Shown: positions 6,847 through 15,918 of the stretch, piece after piece
Layout: each line of letters begins with the position of its first letter
Position numbering within the stretch: the stretch's first letter is position 1
From: Bacteroidales bacterium
GTDB lineage: Bacteria > Bacteroidota > Bacteroidia > Bacteroidales > UBA932
Assembly: GCA_017471085.1 (NCBI GenBank)
Contig: JAFUWW010000023.1
Location: 1 to 42,189, forward strand
Length of the DNA: 42,189 nt
Direction of reading: 5' to 3'
Position numbers and translations under genes: made by a program
Notes under the pieces: generated by a model
Databases searched by the model: none
Told to the model about the DNA's origin: nothing
What the model saw: the letters and a program-made list of their open reading frames with translations, nothing else

Positions 6847-6885
6847 TAAAAGCAATCGGCCCCCTACATACGTAGAAGGCCGATT
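6847..6885 (-). terminator. Terminator of tRNA-Phe
   Basis: On the minus strand, AATCGGCC (6885-6878) pairs perfectly with GGCCGATT (6861-6854). An inner CTAC/GTAG pair lies in the loop, and the hairpin is followed by GCTTTT (6852-6847). It starts only a few bases after the tRNA 3' end. Confidence 0.7.
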
Positions 6886-6889
6886 TCAG

Positions 6890-6962
6890 TGGTGCTGGGA
6901 AGAATCGAACTGCCGACACATGGATTTTCAGTCCATTGCTCTACCATCTGAGCTACAGCACC
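6890..6962 (-). tRNA. tRNA-Phe (GAA)
   Basis: The 73-nt gene folds into a full cloverleaf. The acceptor stem is GGTGCTG/CAGCACC with discriminator A. The D-arm is GCTC...GAGC, the anticodon stem is ATGGA/TCCAT around CTGAAAA (anticodon GAA), the variable loop is GTGTC, and the T-loop is TTCGATT. The T-stem is GGCAG/CTTCC, with one C-U mismatch at its third pair where CTGCC would be expected. The 3' CCA is not encoded and must be added after transcription. A terminator follows directly. Confidence 0.93.
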
Positions 6963-7056
6963 ATCGTTTGGGATTGCAAAGGTAAGGATTTTTTCGGATT
7001 CTGCAAATACTTTGTCGAATATTTTTGCAAAAGGAAGAAAGGGGAGGGTAAATGGC

Positions 7057-7087
7057 TTGCGCTTTTGGATGGGGTTGAGTATATTTG
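7057..7087 (+). promoter_or_regulatory. Promoter of glpABCT
   Basis: A -33-like TTGC (7057-7060) and a perfect TAnnTTTG -7 box, TATATTTG (7080-7087), are 19 nt apart. Transcription would begin around 7091-7094. That excludes the in-frame ATG at 7089 as a start and selects the ATG at 7107. Confidence 0.7.
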
Positions 7088-7106
7088 TATGTTATTTAAG
7101 GACGAA

Positions 7107-8702
7107 ATGAAACCGAACGAGTTTGATGTCATTATTATCGGCGGAGGCATAACCGGTGCCGGCACGCAGCGGGACTGTGCGATGAGAGGCCTGCGCACTT
7201 TGCTGGTGGAAAGGTCTGATATAGCCACTGGTGCTTCCGGCCGCAATCATGGCCTTCTTCATTCCGGAGCTCGCTATGCCGTGAACGACGGTGAATCGGC
7301 CCGTGAATGTATCGAGGAGAACATGATCCTGAGGCGCATCGCAGCCCACTGCATAGACGAGACCGACGGCCTGTTCATCACCCTTCCCGAAGACGATCTG
7401 GGCTATCAGCAAACCTTCGTTGAAGCTTGCCTCAAGGCGGGAATCAGCGCGGAAATAATCGACCCGGACCTGGCCCGCAGGATGGAGCCTTCCGTGAATC
7501 CGGACTTGATCGGTGCCGTGAAAGTGCCGGACGGCAGTGTAGACCCTTTCCGTCTGTGTGCTGCCAACATGCTGGACGCCAAACTTCATGGCGGGCAGGT
7601 GCGCCTTTACACGGAAGTGACCGGCATCATCAAAGCCGGAGGCGTAGTGACGGGCATCCATACCCGCAACCGCCAGACAGGGGAGAAGGCCGATTTCTAC
7701 GCTCCCGTCATCGTCAACGCCTGCGGCATCTGGGGCCAGCATATCGCGGAACTTGCCGGCGTCAAGGTGAACATGTACCCCGCCAAAGGCGCCCTCCTCA
7801 TCTTCGCCCACCGCGTGAACAACGTTGTCATCAACCGCTGCCGCAAACCCTCCAATGCCGATATCCTGGTGCCGGGAGACACGGTCTGCGTCATCGGCAC
7901 CACTTCAACCCGCATCCCCTTCGAAGAATGCGACAATGTGGCCGTGACCCCCGACGAGGTCACCCTCCTCATCACTGAGGGAGCCAAACTGGCCCCTTCG
8001 CTTTCATCGACCCGTATCCTTCGGGCCTATGCCGGCGTACGCCCGCTGGTGAGCGCCGACAACGACCCCACCGGCCGGAACATCTCCCGAGGCATCGTAT
8101 GCCTGGACCACGAGGAGCGCGACGGGCTCAAGGGCCTGGTCACCATCACTGGCGGTAAACTCATGACCTACAGGCTGATGGCAGAAATGGCCACTGACGT
8201 GGTCTGCCGAAAACTGGGCGTGGACAAAAAATGCGAGACGGCCACCACGCCGCTCCCGGGATCGGAAGAGAAATCTTACAAAGACGTTGCCCAGAAAATC
8301 TGGGAAGCCCCTTCCATGGCCCAGAAAGCCGCTGCCGCCCGCCTGGGCACCGGCGCCACCCTCATCAGAGGCACGGACCGCCTGGACGACGCCCTCATCT
8401 GCGAATGCGAGGAAGTGTCGGTAGGGGAGATCAAATCGGCCATCGACAGGCTGGATGTGTCTACCTTGACAGACCTTCGCCGGCGCACCCGCGTGGGCAT
8501 GGGTACCTGTCAGGGCGAATTCTGCGCCTGCCGTGCCGCCGGGCTCCTTGCCAAGGCCCATGGCTGCATCGACAAGGAAAGGGCCGACCTGACCAGTTTC
8601 CTGAACGAGCGCTGGAAAGGCAATTTCCCCATCGGCTGGGGTGACACCCTCCGTGAGGCGGAATACACGCAGTGGGTCTATAAACACGTATTAGGACTAT
8701 GA
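7107..8702 (+). CDS. glpA: Anaerobic glycerol-3-phosphate dehydrogenase subunit A
   Basis: The 531-aa flavoprotein subunit oxidises sn-glycerol-3-phosphate to dihydroxyacetone phosphate at the inner face of the membrane, passing electrons through GlpC to menaquinone. An N-terminal Rossmann FAD site (DVIIIGGGITGAGTQRDCAMRG) is followed by the DAO domain with GASGRNHGLLHSGARY. The C-terminal BFD-type [2Fe-2S] domain carries ICECEEVSVGEI and TCQGEFCACRA, four cysteines in the usual pattern. Length matches E. coli GlpA (about 540). The start at 7107 (MKPNEFDV) is chosen because the ATG at 7089 overlaps the expected transcription start. The stop overlaps the glpB start (ATGA), so the subunits are translationally coupled. 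Confidence 0.93.
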   Translation: MKPNEFDVIIIGGGITGAGTQRDCAMRGLRTLLVERSDIATGASGRNHGLLHSGARYAVNDGESARECIEENMILRRIAAHCIDETDGLFITLPEDDLGYQQTFVEACLKAGISAEIIDPDLARRMEPSVNPDLIGAVKVPDGSVDPFRLCAANMLDAKLHGGQVRLYTEVTGIIKAGGVVTGIHTRNRQTGEKADFYAPVIVNACGIWGQHIAELAGVKVNMYPAKGALLIFAHRVNNVVINRCRKPSNADILVPGDTVCVIGTTSTRIPFEECDNVAVTPDEVTLLITEGAKLAPSLSSTRILRAYAGVRPLVSADNDPTGRNISRGIVCLDHEERDGLKGLVTITGGKLMTYRLMAEMATDVVCRKLGVDKKCETATTPLPGSEEKSYKDVAQKIWEAPSMAQKAAAARLGTGATLIRGTDRLDDALICECEEVSVGEIKSAIDRLDVSTLTDLRRRTRVGMGTCQGEFCACRAAGLLAKAHGCIDKERADLTSFLNERWKGNFPIGWGDTLREAEYTQWVYKHVLGL

Positions 8703-9838
8703 AATTCGATACTGTTATCATAGGCGGCGGCCTGGCCGGCCTTACTGCGGGAATCAGCCTGCAGAAAGAAGGAAAGTCCACGGCCATCGTCAGCACCGGG
8801 CAGAACGCCCTGCATTTTTTCTCGGGCAGCTTTGAGTCGATCGAAGAGCCGCCGAGGCGGATGACGGACCTTTTCGCAGAGGCCGGCATCCGCGTGCACT
8901 ATACGCCCGGGGTGCGTCTGATGCCGCTGGGCACCTTTCGTCCATCCACCCTTTCGCTGGAAGACGTAGACCTTTTTCCTTCGCCGCAATTCGCCCGGAA
9001 AGTCCTTATCGTTAACTTCCTGGGATACCACGACTTCTTCTCGTCCTTCCTGGCCGAGGGTTTGGAAAAGCAAGGCATGACCTGCCGCATCCGGTTCTTG
9101 AACATGCCGGAAATGGAGCAGCTGGAGAAAAGTCCCAGCGAAATGCGTTCGGTGCAGATAGCCCGCACCATGGACCGCATCTGGGAAAAAGCCGTGCAGG
9201 AGATCCGTGTGCTGCTCAAGGACGAGGATACCGTGATCCTGCCGCAGGTATTCGGCCTGCAGGACACTTCGGTTCCCGACCGCATCCGCCGCAGCATCCC
9301 GGCCAGGGTGGTGTTCGTGGGGACCCTGCCTCCGTCAGTTCCCGGCGTGCGCACGCAGATGCTCCTCAAGCGCCGCTACGAAGTGCTGGGCGGCACATAC
9401 CTGATGGGCGACGAGGTCCTGTCGGCCCACAACATCCACGACGGGGTGGTGCACAGTATCGTGACAAAGAACCTGGACAGCCACTTCCTGGAGGCTTCGC
9501 ATTTTATCCTGGCTTCCGGCGGATTCTTCTCCAAGGGCCTCCGTTCCAATCCTTTCCGGATCTCGGAACCTGTCTTCGGAGTGGACGTGGTACAGGACGA
9601 AAACCGCAGCGACTGGTACAATCCGGCCTTCATGGAAGACCAGCCCTATATGAAATATGGCGTAAAAACCGATGAGTCCCTGCACTGCCTGCTGGAGGGA
9701 AAGCCGCTCAGGAACCTGTTCGCCATAGGCTCTGTTCTGGGCGAAACCCACCCGGAACTGGGCAGCGGCGCCGGCCTGGCCGTCCGCAGCGCATTCGCTG
9801 TCGCTGATGAAATCCTGAAATCCGGAAATGAAGCCTGA
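8699..9838 (+). CDS. glpB: Anaerobic glycerol-3-phosphate dehydrogenase subunit B
   Basis: The 379-aa protein has an N-terminal dinucleotide-binding motif (DTVIIGGGLAGLTAGISLQKEG) and the FSGSFE segment, and ends with a second FAD-domain motif (NLFAIGSVLGETHPELGSGAGLAV) typical of GlpB. E. coli GlpB is about 419 aa, so this one is somewhat shorter but has both ends of the family. It forms the soluble flavin dimer with GlpA. Its start lies inside the glpA stop, and glpC starts 5 nt after its stop, giving a strict A-B-C operon. No broken motif is seen. Confidence 0.9.
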   Translation: MKFDTVIIGGGLAGLTAGISLQKEGKSTAIVSTGQNALHFFSGSFESIEEPPRRMTDLFAEAGIRVHYTPGVRLMPLGTFRPSTLSLEDVDLFPSPQFARKVLIVNFLGYHDFFSSFLAEGLEKQGMTCRIRFLNMPEMEQLEKSPSEMRSVQIARTMDRIWEKAVQEIRVLLKDEDTVILPQVFGLQDTSVPDRIRRSIPARVVFVGTLPPSVPGVRTQMLLKRRYEVLGGTYLMGDEVLSAHNIHDGVVHSIVTKNLDSHFLEASHFILASGGFFSKGLRSNPFRISEPVFGVDVVQDENRSDWYNPAFMEDQPYMKYGVKTDESLHCLLEGKPLRNLFAIGSVLGETHPELGSGAGLAVRSAFAVADEILKSGNEA

Positions 9839-9843
9839 CTGAT

Positions 9844-11073
9844 ATGAAACTGCAAGAATTCACCCAGAGCAAGCATAACTTCGAGGAGTGCATGAAATGC
9901 ACGATCTGTACGGCGTATTGCCCGGTGCTTCAGGTCAATCCGCTGTATCCCGGCCCCAAGCAGGCGGGTCCGGACGGTGAACGCCTTCGCCTGAAAGACC
10001 CCTATTTCTTCAATTACGCCCTCAAATACTGCCTGAACTGCAAGCGTTGCGAGGTGGCCTGTCCTTCCGGCGTAAAAGTGGCGGACCTGATCCAGTCGGC
10101 CCGAATCAAATACGAGAAATCCATCCCTCCACTGCGGGACCGTATCCTGGCATCCACGGATTTCATGGGCTCGCTGGCCCGGCCTTTCGCCCCCATCGTA
10201 AACGGCGTCACCGGCCTGGGCATCACCAAAACGGCCCTGGACGCCATGCTCAAGATCGACCATCGCCGTACCTTCCCCCAATACAGCGGACGCAGTTTCG
10301 AAGGCTGGCTCCGGCACAGGGAGAAGGAACAGGCCGCCTTCGAAGAGCAGGTGGCCTATTTCCACGGCTGTTATGTGAATTACAACAATCCCGCCCTGGG
10401 CAAAGACCTGGTGAAAGTGATGAACGCGCTGGGGGTGGGCGTGAAACTGCTGGACCACGAAAAATGCTGTGGCATCGCCATGATCACCAACGGCATGTCG
10501 GATAAGGCTGCCAAGAACGCCCGACACAACATCGAGGCACTGAAAAAAGCGACCGACGGGGGATTGAAAGTGGTCACCACCTCATCTACCTGCACCCTCA
10601 CCATCCGGGAAGAGTATCCCAACCTGCTGGGCGTAGACAATGCGGAAGTGAAGAATTCCCTCCTGATGGCCACCCGCTTCATCTACGAAAAACTGGAAAA
10701 GGGCGCCAAGCTGAAATTCCGGGCCGATTTTCACAAAAAAGTGGCCTATCACGTGCCCTGCCACATGGAAAAGATGGGCTGGGGCGTGTTCTCGGAGAAG
10801 ATCCTCCGCATGATTCCCGGGCTGGAGTTCACCCTGCTGGATTCGGCCTGCTGCGGCATCGCCGGCACCTATGGGTTCAAGAAAGAGAATTACGCATCGT
10901 CCCAGGCCATCGGAGCCCCTCTGTTCGAGCAGATCCGTTCGGTGAACCCGGACGTAGTGGCGTGCGACTGCGAAACCTGCAAATGGCAGATTGAGATGTC
11001 TACCGGCTATCAGGTAGCCAATCCCATCTCCATCCTGGCAGAGGCTTTGGATATTAATGACACTGAAAAATAA
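9844..11073 (+). CDS. glpC: Anaerobic glycerol-3-phosphate dehydrogenase subunit C (Fe-S membrane anchor)
   Basis: The 409-aa protein carries electrons from GlpAB to the quinone pool. Two [4Fe-4S] ferredoxin-type motifs lie near the N-terminus (CMKCTICTAYCPV and CLNCKRCEVACPSG). Two CCG domains follow (HGCYVNYNN...KCCGIAM and HVPCHMEKMG...ACCGIAGTYG), and the C-terminus carries a further Cys pair, CDCETCKW. There is no transmembrane helix, as usual for GlpC, which attaches peripherally. It overlaps glpT by one base (TAATG), so uptake and oxidation genes are co-translated. Confidence 0.93.
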   Translation: MKLQEFTQSKHNFEECMKCTICTAYCPVLQVNPLYPGPKQAGPDGERLRLKDPYFFNYALKYCLNCKRCEVACPSGVKVADLIQSARIKYEKSIPPLRDRILASTDFMGSLARPFAPIVNGVTGLGITKTALDAMLKIDHRRTFPQYSGRSFEGWLRHREKEQAAFEEQVAYFHGCYVNYNNPALGKDLVKVMNALGVGVKLLDHEKCCGIAMITNGMSDKAAKNARHNIEALKKATDGGLKVVTTSSTCTLTIREEYPNLLGVDNAEVKNSLLMATRFIYEKLEKGAKLKFRADFHKKVAYHVPCHMEKMGWGVFSEKILRMIPGLEFTLLDSACCGIAGTYGFKKENYASSQAIGAPLFEQIRSVNPDVVACDCETCKWQIEMSTGYQVANPISILAEALDINDTEK

Positions 11074-12455
11074 TGCTTAAATTCCTGCAACAGCCGGCTT
11101 ACAAACCGGCAGAAACCGGCCCCGAGGCCGATGCAAAGTACAAAAGGCTGCGTCTCCAGGTGTTCCTGGGCGCTTTCATCGGATATGCCGGCTTTTATCT
11201 CGTCAGAAAGAACCTGTCCATGGCCATTCCCGCCATGGCGCCGCTGGGCTTCGAGAAAACCGAACTGGGCTTTGTGCTGGGCCTGAACGCCGCTGCCTAT
11301 GCCCTTTCCAAATTCCTGATGGGCAGCGTGAGCGACCGGTCCAATGCCAGGGCTTTCCTGCCTCTGGGCCTGGTCCTTACTGCCATCTCCATGTGCTTCA
11401 TGATTGTGCCCATCCAATTCATCGGCGCAGACCATAAGACACTGGCCATCCTGGTGATGGGCGTGCTCAATTTCCTGGTGGGCTGGTTCAACGGCATGGG
11501 ATGGCCTCCCTGCGGCCGTGTGATGACCCACTGGTTCTCAGTGAGCGAACGGGGCACCAAAATGAGCATCTGGAACTGCGCCCACAACGTCGGCGGTGCC
11601 CTTGTCGGGCCGATGGCAACCTACGGCGCCGCCTGGTTCGGCAGTTGGTTCTACGGCGCCCATTCAGAACTCTACTTCCTCATCGGCACCTTCGCTTTCC
11701 CTGCAGCGGTGGCTGTTTTCATCGCCCTGCTCGCCTTTGTCCTTCTCCGGGATACGCCCCAGTCGTGCGGGCTCCAGTCCATCGAGGCCTGGCGCAACGA
11801 CTATCCCAAGAATTACTCCGAAAAGCACGAAGAGACCCTCTCTACCAAGGAAATCCTGTTCAAGCACGTGCTCAACAACAAGTTCCTGTGGTACATCGCC
11901 CTGGCCAACGCCTTCGTCTACATGGTCCGCTACGGCTGCCTGGACTGGGCTCCTACCATCCTGACGGAAAAGGGAATCGACCTCAAGAGCGCCGGATGGG
12001 CCTATTTCGCCTATGAGTTCGCCGCCATTCCCGGCACGCTCCTGTGCGGTTGGCTGTCCGACAAACTCTTCCACGGCAGACGGGCCCTGCCCACCATGCT
12101 GTTCATGGCGCTGGTGCTGGTTTTCATCGTCCTGTACTGGCTCTTCATCGACAATCTCACGGTGGTGATCATCTCGCTCATCGGCATCGGTTTCTTCATT
12201 TACGGTCCGGTGATGCTGATCGGCGTGCAGGCTTTGGACCTGGCCCCCAAGAATGCTTCGGGCACAGCCGCCGGCCTGACCGGCTTCTTCGGCTATTTCT
12301 TCGGCACCTTCCTGCTGGCCAATACCGTAATCGGCTACGTGGCCCAGGCTGCCGGATGGAGCTGGACCTTCCTGCTGCTCATCGCCGCCTGTCTCCTGGC
12401 CATCTTCTTCATGGGTCTCACCTATAAGGAAGAGCAGTACTTAGTGCACAAATAG
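11073..12455 (+). CDS. glpT: Glycerol-3-phosphate transporter, MFS family
   Basis: The 460-aa protein has about 12 transmembrane segments. It shows the organophosphate:phosphate antiporter signatures near the N-terminus (AFIGYAGFYLVRKNLSMAIPAM) and in the GMGWPPCGRVMTHWFS region, with the paired basic residues used for phosphate-ester binding. Members exchange external glycerol-3-phosphate for internal inorganic phosphate. Being the fourth gene of glpABCT makes G3P more likely than hexose phosphates. Length fits GlpT (about 450). Confidence 0.9.
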   Translation: MLKFLQQPAYKPAETGPEADAKYKRLRLQVFLGAFIGYAGFYLVRKNLSMAIPAMAPLGFEKTELGFVLGLNAAAYALSKFLMGSVSDRSNARAFLPLGLVLTAISMCFMIVPIQFIGADHKTLAILVMGVLNFLVGWFNGMGWPPCGRVMTHWFSVSERGTKMSIWNCAHNVGGALVGPMATYGAAWFGSWFYGAHSELYFLIGTFAFPAAVAVFIALLAFVLLRDTPQSCGLQSIEAWRNDYPKNYSEKHEETLSTKEILFKHVLNNKFLWYIALANAFVYMVRYGCLDWAPTILTEKGIDLKSAGWAYFAYEFAAIPGTLLCGWLSDKLFHGRRALPTMLFMALVLVFIVLYWLFIDNLTVVIISLIGIGFFIYGPVMLIGVQALDLAPKNASGTAAGLTGFFGYFFGTFLLANTVIGYVAQAAGWSWTFLLLIAACLLAIFFMGLTYKEEQYLVHK

Positions 12456-12456
12456 A

Positions 12457-13431
12457 ATGGAATTCTACGAATACGCCCGGCCTGCCCTGATGGCCGGGAA
12501 GAAAATCATCTACATCCACGGATTCGCTTCCGCAGGGTCCACGGGCACTGCGGAACGTCTCCGCATCCTGATGCCGAACGCCACCGTTATCTCGCCGGAC
12601 GTGCCGGTAGAACCGCAGGTGGCCCTTCAGATGCTGCAGGAACTCTGCGAAACAGAGCAGCCGGACCTGATCGTCGGCACCTCGATGGGCGGCATGTTCG
12701 CCGAAAAACTCGCCGGATACGACCGCATCTGCGTGAATCCCGCCCTGCATCTGGCCGATACCATCCAGAAGAATATGGGCCTGGGAAAAACGGAATTCCA
12801 GAATCCCCGAAAAGACGGCGCCACCTGGTTCATGGTCACCAAGGCGCTGCTGGAAGACTTCCGCGGAATAACGGCCCAAAATTTTGCCAAGGCCGACGGA
12901 GACCGCGTCTGGGGGCTTTTCGGCCGCCAGGACACGCTGGTAGACTGCTACGACGAATTCCACGCCCATTACCGCCAGGCCATCCGTTTCAACGGCGAGC
13001 ACAGGCTGAATGAAAAAGCCCTGCTGCACGCTGTCCTTCCGGTGATCCAATGGATAGATGACAGGCAGGAGAAACGCTCCCGGAGGACCCTCTTCATCAA
13101 TGTGGACGACGTGCTGCTGGACACCCGCAACGGAGACCCCGTCAACGAGGCCGTAAAGGGTTTCAACACCCTGAACCGAGACTATGACGTCTACCTCCTG
13201 TGCCAGCAGGACCGTCAGGAATGGATAGACCGGTGGCTGGACGTTCCCGCCTGGGACCATGTGATCCTGTCCACCCATAAGGAGCTGATGATGGGGGATT
13301 ATCTGCTGGATGCGCACACAGAGCAATGCGGCGCCGCAGGTTTTCCCGGCACGGTGCTGGAATTCGGCAAAGACCCGTTCCGCCACTGGGCCGAAGTGCT
13401 GGAATTCTTCGGCCGATTGGGAGGACAATAA
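12457..13431 (+). CDS. YqiA/YcfP-like esterase fused to a HAD-like domain
   Basis: The 324-aa protein has two parts. Residues 15-205 are an alpha/beta hydrolase of the YqiA/YcfP type: IIYIHGFASAGSTG, nucleophile elbow GTSMGG with Ser76, acid loop FGRQDTLVDC, and a His in NGEHRL. Residues 210-320 look like a 5'(3')-deoxyribonucleotidase-type HAD domain, with motif I NVDDVLLDT and a later STHKELMMGDYLLDA resembling the K...GDYLIDD motif. In motif I the usual nucleophilic Asp is Asn215, so the HAD half may be inactive as a phosphatase. The gene starts 1 nt after the glpT stop, which suggests co-expression with the G3P genes. The substrate is unknown. I am confident of the hydrolase half and moderately so of the HAD half. 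Confidence 0.7.
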   Translation: MEFYEYARPALMAGKKIIYIHGFASAGSTGTAERLRILMPNATVISPDVPVEPQVALQMLQELCETEQPDLIVGTSMGGMFAEKLAGYDRICVNPALHLADTIQKNMGLGKTEFQNPRKDGATWFMVTKALLEDFRGITAQNFAKADGDRVWGLFGRQDTLVDCYDEFHAHYRQAIRFNGEHRLNEKALLHAVLPVIQWIDDRQEKRSRRTLFINVDDVLLDTRNGDPVNEAVKGFNTLNRDYDVYLLCQQDRQEWIDRWLDVPAWDHVILSTHKELMMGDYLLDAHTEQCGAAGFPGTVLEFGKDPFRHWAEVLEFFGRLGGQ

Positions 13432-13443
13432 AAAATATTTGTA

Positions 13444-13451
13444 TATATTTG
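13444..13451 (+). promoter_or_regulatory. -7 box of the malQ promoter
   Basis: TATATTTG is a perfect TAnnTTTG box 28 nt before the malQ ATG. The nearest -33 candidate (TTGG at 13417-13420) is 23 nt away, so the -33 match is weak and an activator may be needed. Confidence 0.55.
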
Positions 13452-13479
13452 TACCATAATAACTTAACAAAACACTGAA

Positions 13480-15918
13480 ATGAAAATCAAAATCAGCGTC
13501 CGGTATGTTACCCAGTGGGGCGAAAAGGTCGTCCTGAATATCGGCAAGCGCAGTCTGAACATGAAATCCATCTACGGCGGGCTCTGGGAAAAGGAGCTGT
13601 CAGCCAAAGATTTTGACGAGACGCACGATTTTACTTTTTCCATCGTCAAAGAGGGAAAGGTAATCCGCAGGGAATGGCAGAACCATACGCTCCGCCTGCC
13701 CGAAACGGGCAATCTGGACATCCGCTCCCGCTGGCTGGACCGTCCAGCCAATTCGGCTTTCTGGTCGTCGGCCTTCAAGGATGTCATCTTCTCCCGCCAG
13801 CGGGGAGAGGCCGGCATGCAGGAAGGCAATGTGACTTTCAGCATTCCCGGGGCCGAAATCCGTCCGGACCAGGCTGTTGCCATTGCCGGCACAAAAGGAA
13901 AGACCCTGCATGGATGGGACAAGCCTATCCTTCTGAACGACTGGAACTTTCCGATGTGGAGCATTGACCTGGACGTGAAGGATGCCTTTGAATACAAGTT
14001 CCTGGTAGTGGACCGCAAAACCCTGGAGCCCATCGTGTGGGAAACCGGCGCCAATCACCTTTTTGCAGAGATTCCCGCCAAGGGAAAACGGCTGGCTCTG
14101 GCCGATCAGGACCCGCAGTTCCCGCTGATTCCCTGGAAAGGAGCCGGCGTAGCCATCCCTGTCTTCTCCCTCCGTACGGAAGACAGTTTCGGAGTAGGGG
14201 AATTCCACGATATCAAGAAGCTGGTGGACTGGGCCGTGGCAACCGGGCAGAATGTAATCCAGCTGCTTCCCATCAACGACACCACCATGACGCATACCTG
14301 GACGGATTCCTATCCGTACAACGCCAATTCGTCCTTCGCCCTTCATCCGCAGTTCCTTCATCTGCCTGCCCTCGGAATCCGCGCCGACAAGGCCTATAAA
14401 GTCCTAAAAGACGAACTGAATGCCCTGGACAAGGTGGATTATGAGAAAGTGAACGAGGCCAAGATCCGCTATGTGCGGAAAGCCTTTGAAAAACAGGGCA
14501 AAAAAGTAATGGAAAGCCCTGAATACAAGAAATTTGTTTCCGACAACGCCTATTGGCTCCTTCCGTATGCGGCCTATTGCGCCATCCGCGAAGTCAAGGG
14601 AACGGCCGACTTCTCCCAGTGGGGGGCTTATGCCAAATACAGCCAGAAAAAAGTGGACGCATTTGTCCAGGAACACCAAAGCGAAGTTGACTTCCATTGC
14701 TATGTGCAATATCAACTGGACGCCCAGCTGAAAGAATCCGTAGCCTATGCCCATAAGCACGGCGTGGTGCTCAAGGGAGACCTTCCGATCGGCGTGAGCC
14801 GCATCAGCTGCGATGCCTGGACCTTCCCGGCTCTCTTCCACATGGACAGCCAGGCCGGCGCCCCGCCGGATGCTTTCGCCGTGGATGGCCAGAACTGGGG
14901 ATTCCCCACCTACAACTGGGAAAAGATGGCCGAAGACGGCTATGCCTGGTGGAAGAACCGCCTCAGGAAGATGAACGAGTACTTCGACGCGTTCCGGATC
15001 GACCACATCCTCGGGTTCTTCCGCATCTGGGAGATTCCTGTCAAGTACAAGACCGGCCTCATGGGCTATTTCAACCCTGCCGTACCGTTCACCGGGGACG
15101 AACTCCGCCAGAGGGGATTCGATATTTCCGGCGGCCGCTATGTTACTCCGCAGGAAGGGTGGGATGAGACGGACGTGCTCTTCATCGAGGATCCGCGCAA
15201 GAAGGGATGCTATCATCCCCGCATTTCCGCTCCGCTCTCCAGCAAGGCCTATTTCGCCCTGGACGATGGCCAGAAAGCTCGCTACAACAGCCTGTACAAC
15301 GATTTCTTCTATCACAGGAACGATGCCTGCTGGAAAGAATCGGCCTATAAGAAACTGCCGGAACTGCTTGAATCCACGGGCATGCTGGCGTGCGGTGAAG
15401 ACCTGGGCATGATTCCTGCCTGCGTGCCCGAAACCATGGCCGACCTGAACATCCTCTCCCTGGAAATCCAGCGGATGCCCAAGGACCCGAAGGTGCTCTT
15501 CGGCAACCCGGCCACCTATCCGTACCTGTGCGTCTGCGCCACCGGCACCCACGACATGGCCCCGCTGAGGGCCTGGTGGGAAGAAGACCGCACCCTCACC
15601 GCCCGTTTCTATCACGAGAATCTGCATCATATCGGTGACGCTCCGTATTTCTGTGAACCGTGGGTCTGCGAAGAGATCCTGTTCCAGCACATGGAGTCAC
15701 CTGCCATGATGGCCATCCTTCCGCTGCAGGACTGGATTGCCATCGACGGGGATGTGCGCTATCCGGGAAATCCGGTGGACGAACGGATCAACGTGCCGGC
15801 CATTCCGCGCTATTACTGGCGTTTCCGCATGCACTGCACGCTGGAAAGCCTGATTGCGAATACAAAATTGAACAAGCAGATCGGGAATCTGATCCACACA
15901 TCCGGCAGGGGACGGTAA
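13480..15918 (+). CDS. malQ: 4-alpha-glucanotransferase (GH77) with two CBM20 domains
   Basis: The 812-aa cytoplasmic enzyme transfers glucan segments between malto-oligosaccharides and releases glucose. Two starch-binding CBM20 domains occupy about residues 1-85 and 115-215 (the second contains LHGWDKPILLNDWN...MWSIDL). The GH77 barrel follows, with a large internal insertion as in plant DPE2-like enzymes. Catalytic residues are visible: nucleophile Asp508 in DAFRIDHILGFF, acid/base Glu640 in ACGEDLGM, and stabiliser Asp692 in GTHDM. It has no signal peptide, so it acts on imported maltodextrin and complements the starch locus to the right. Its stop directly abuts the stop of the convergent LytTR gene, leaving no room for a separate terminator. 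Confidence 0.92.
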   Translation: MKIKISVRYVTQWGEKVVLNIGKRSLNMKSIYGGLWEKELSAKDFDETHDFTFSIVKEGKVIRREWQNHTLRLPETGNLDIRSRWLDRPANSAFWSSAFKDVIFSRQRGEAGMQEGNVTFSIPGAEIRPDQAVAIAGTKGKTLHGWDKPILLNDWNFPMWSIDLDVKDAFEYKFLVVDRKTLEPIVWETGANHLFAEIPAKGKRLALADQDPQFPLIPWKGAGVAIPVFSLRTEDSFGVGEFHDIKKLVDWAVATGQNVIQLLPINDTTMTHTWTDSYPYNANSSFALHPQFLHLPALGIRADKAYKVLKDELNALDKVDYEKVNEAKIRYVRKAFEKQGKKVMESPEYKKFVSDNAYWLLPYAAYCAIREVKGTADFSQWGAYAKYSQKKVDAFVQEHQSEVDFHCYVQYQLDAQLKESVAYAHKHGVVLKGDLPIGVSRISCDAWTFPALFHMDSQAGAPPDAFAVDGQNWGFPTYNWEKMAEDGYAWWKNRLRKMNEYFDAFRIDHILGFFRIWEIPVKYKTGLMGYFNPAVPFTGDELRQRGFDISGGRYVTPQEGWDETDVLFIEDPRKKGCYHPRISAPLSSKAYFALDDGQKARYNSLYNDFFYHRNDACWKESAYKKLPELLESTGMLACGEDLGMIPACVPETMADLNILSLEIQRMPKDPKVLFGNPATYPYLCVCATGTHDMAPLRAWWEEDRTLTARFYHENLHHIGDAPYFCEPWVCEEILFQHMESPAMMAILPLQDWIAIDGDVRYPGNPVDERINVPAIPRYYWRFRMHCTLESLIANTKLNKQIGNLIHTSGRGR

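Noticed and set aside
6885..6970. tRNA-Phe as an attachment site for an integrated element
   Set aside because: No integrase gene and no direct repeat of the tRNA 3' end were found in the window, so an att site is unsupported.
7089..7106. Earlier in-frame ATG for glpA
   Set aside because: It lies 2 nt after the -7 box, upstream of or at the expected transcription start. The ATG at 7107 gives the normal GlpA N-terminus.
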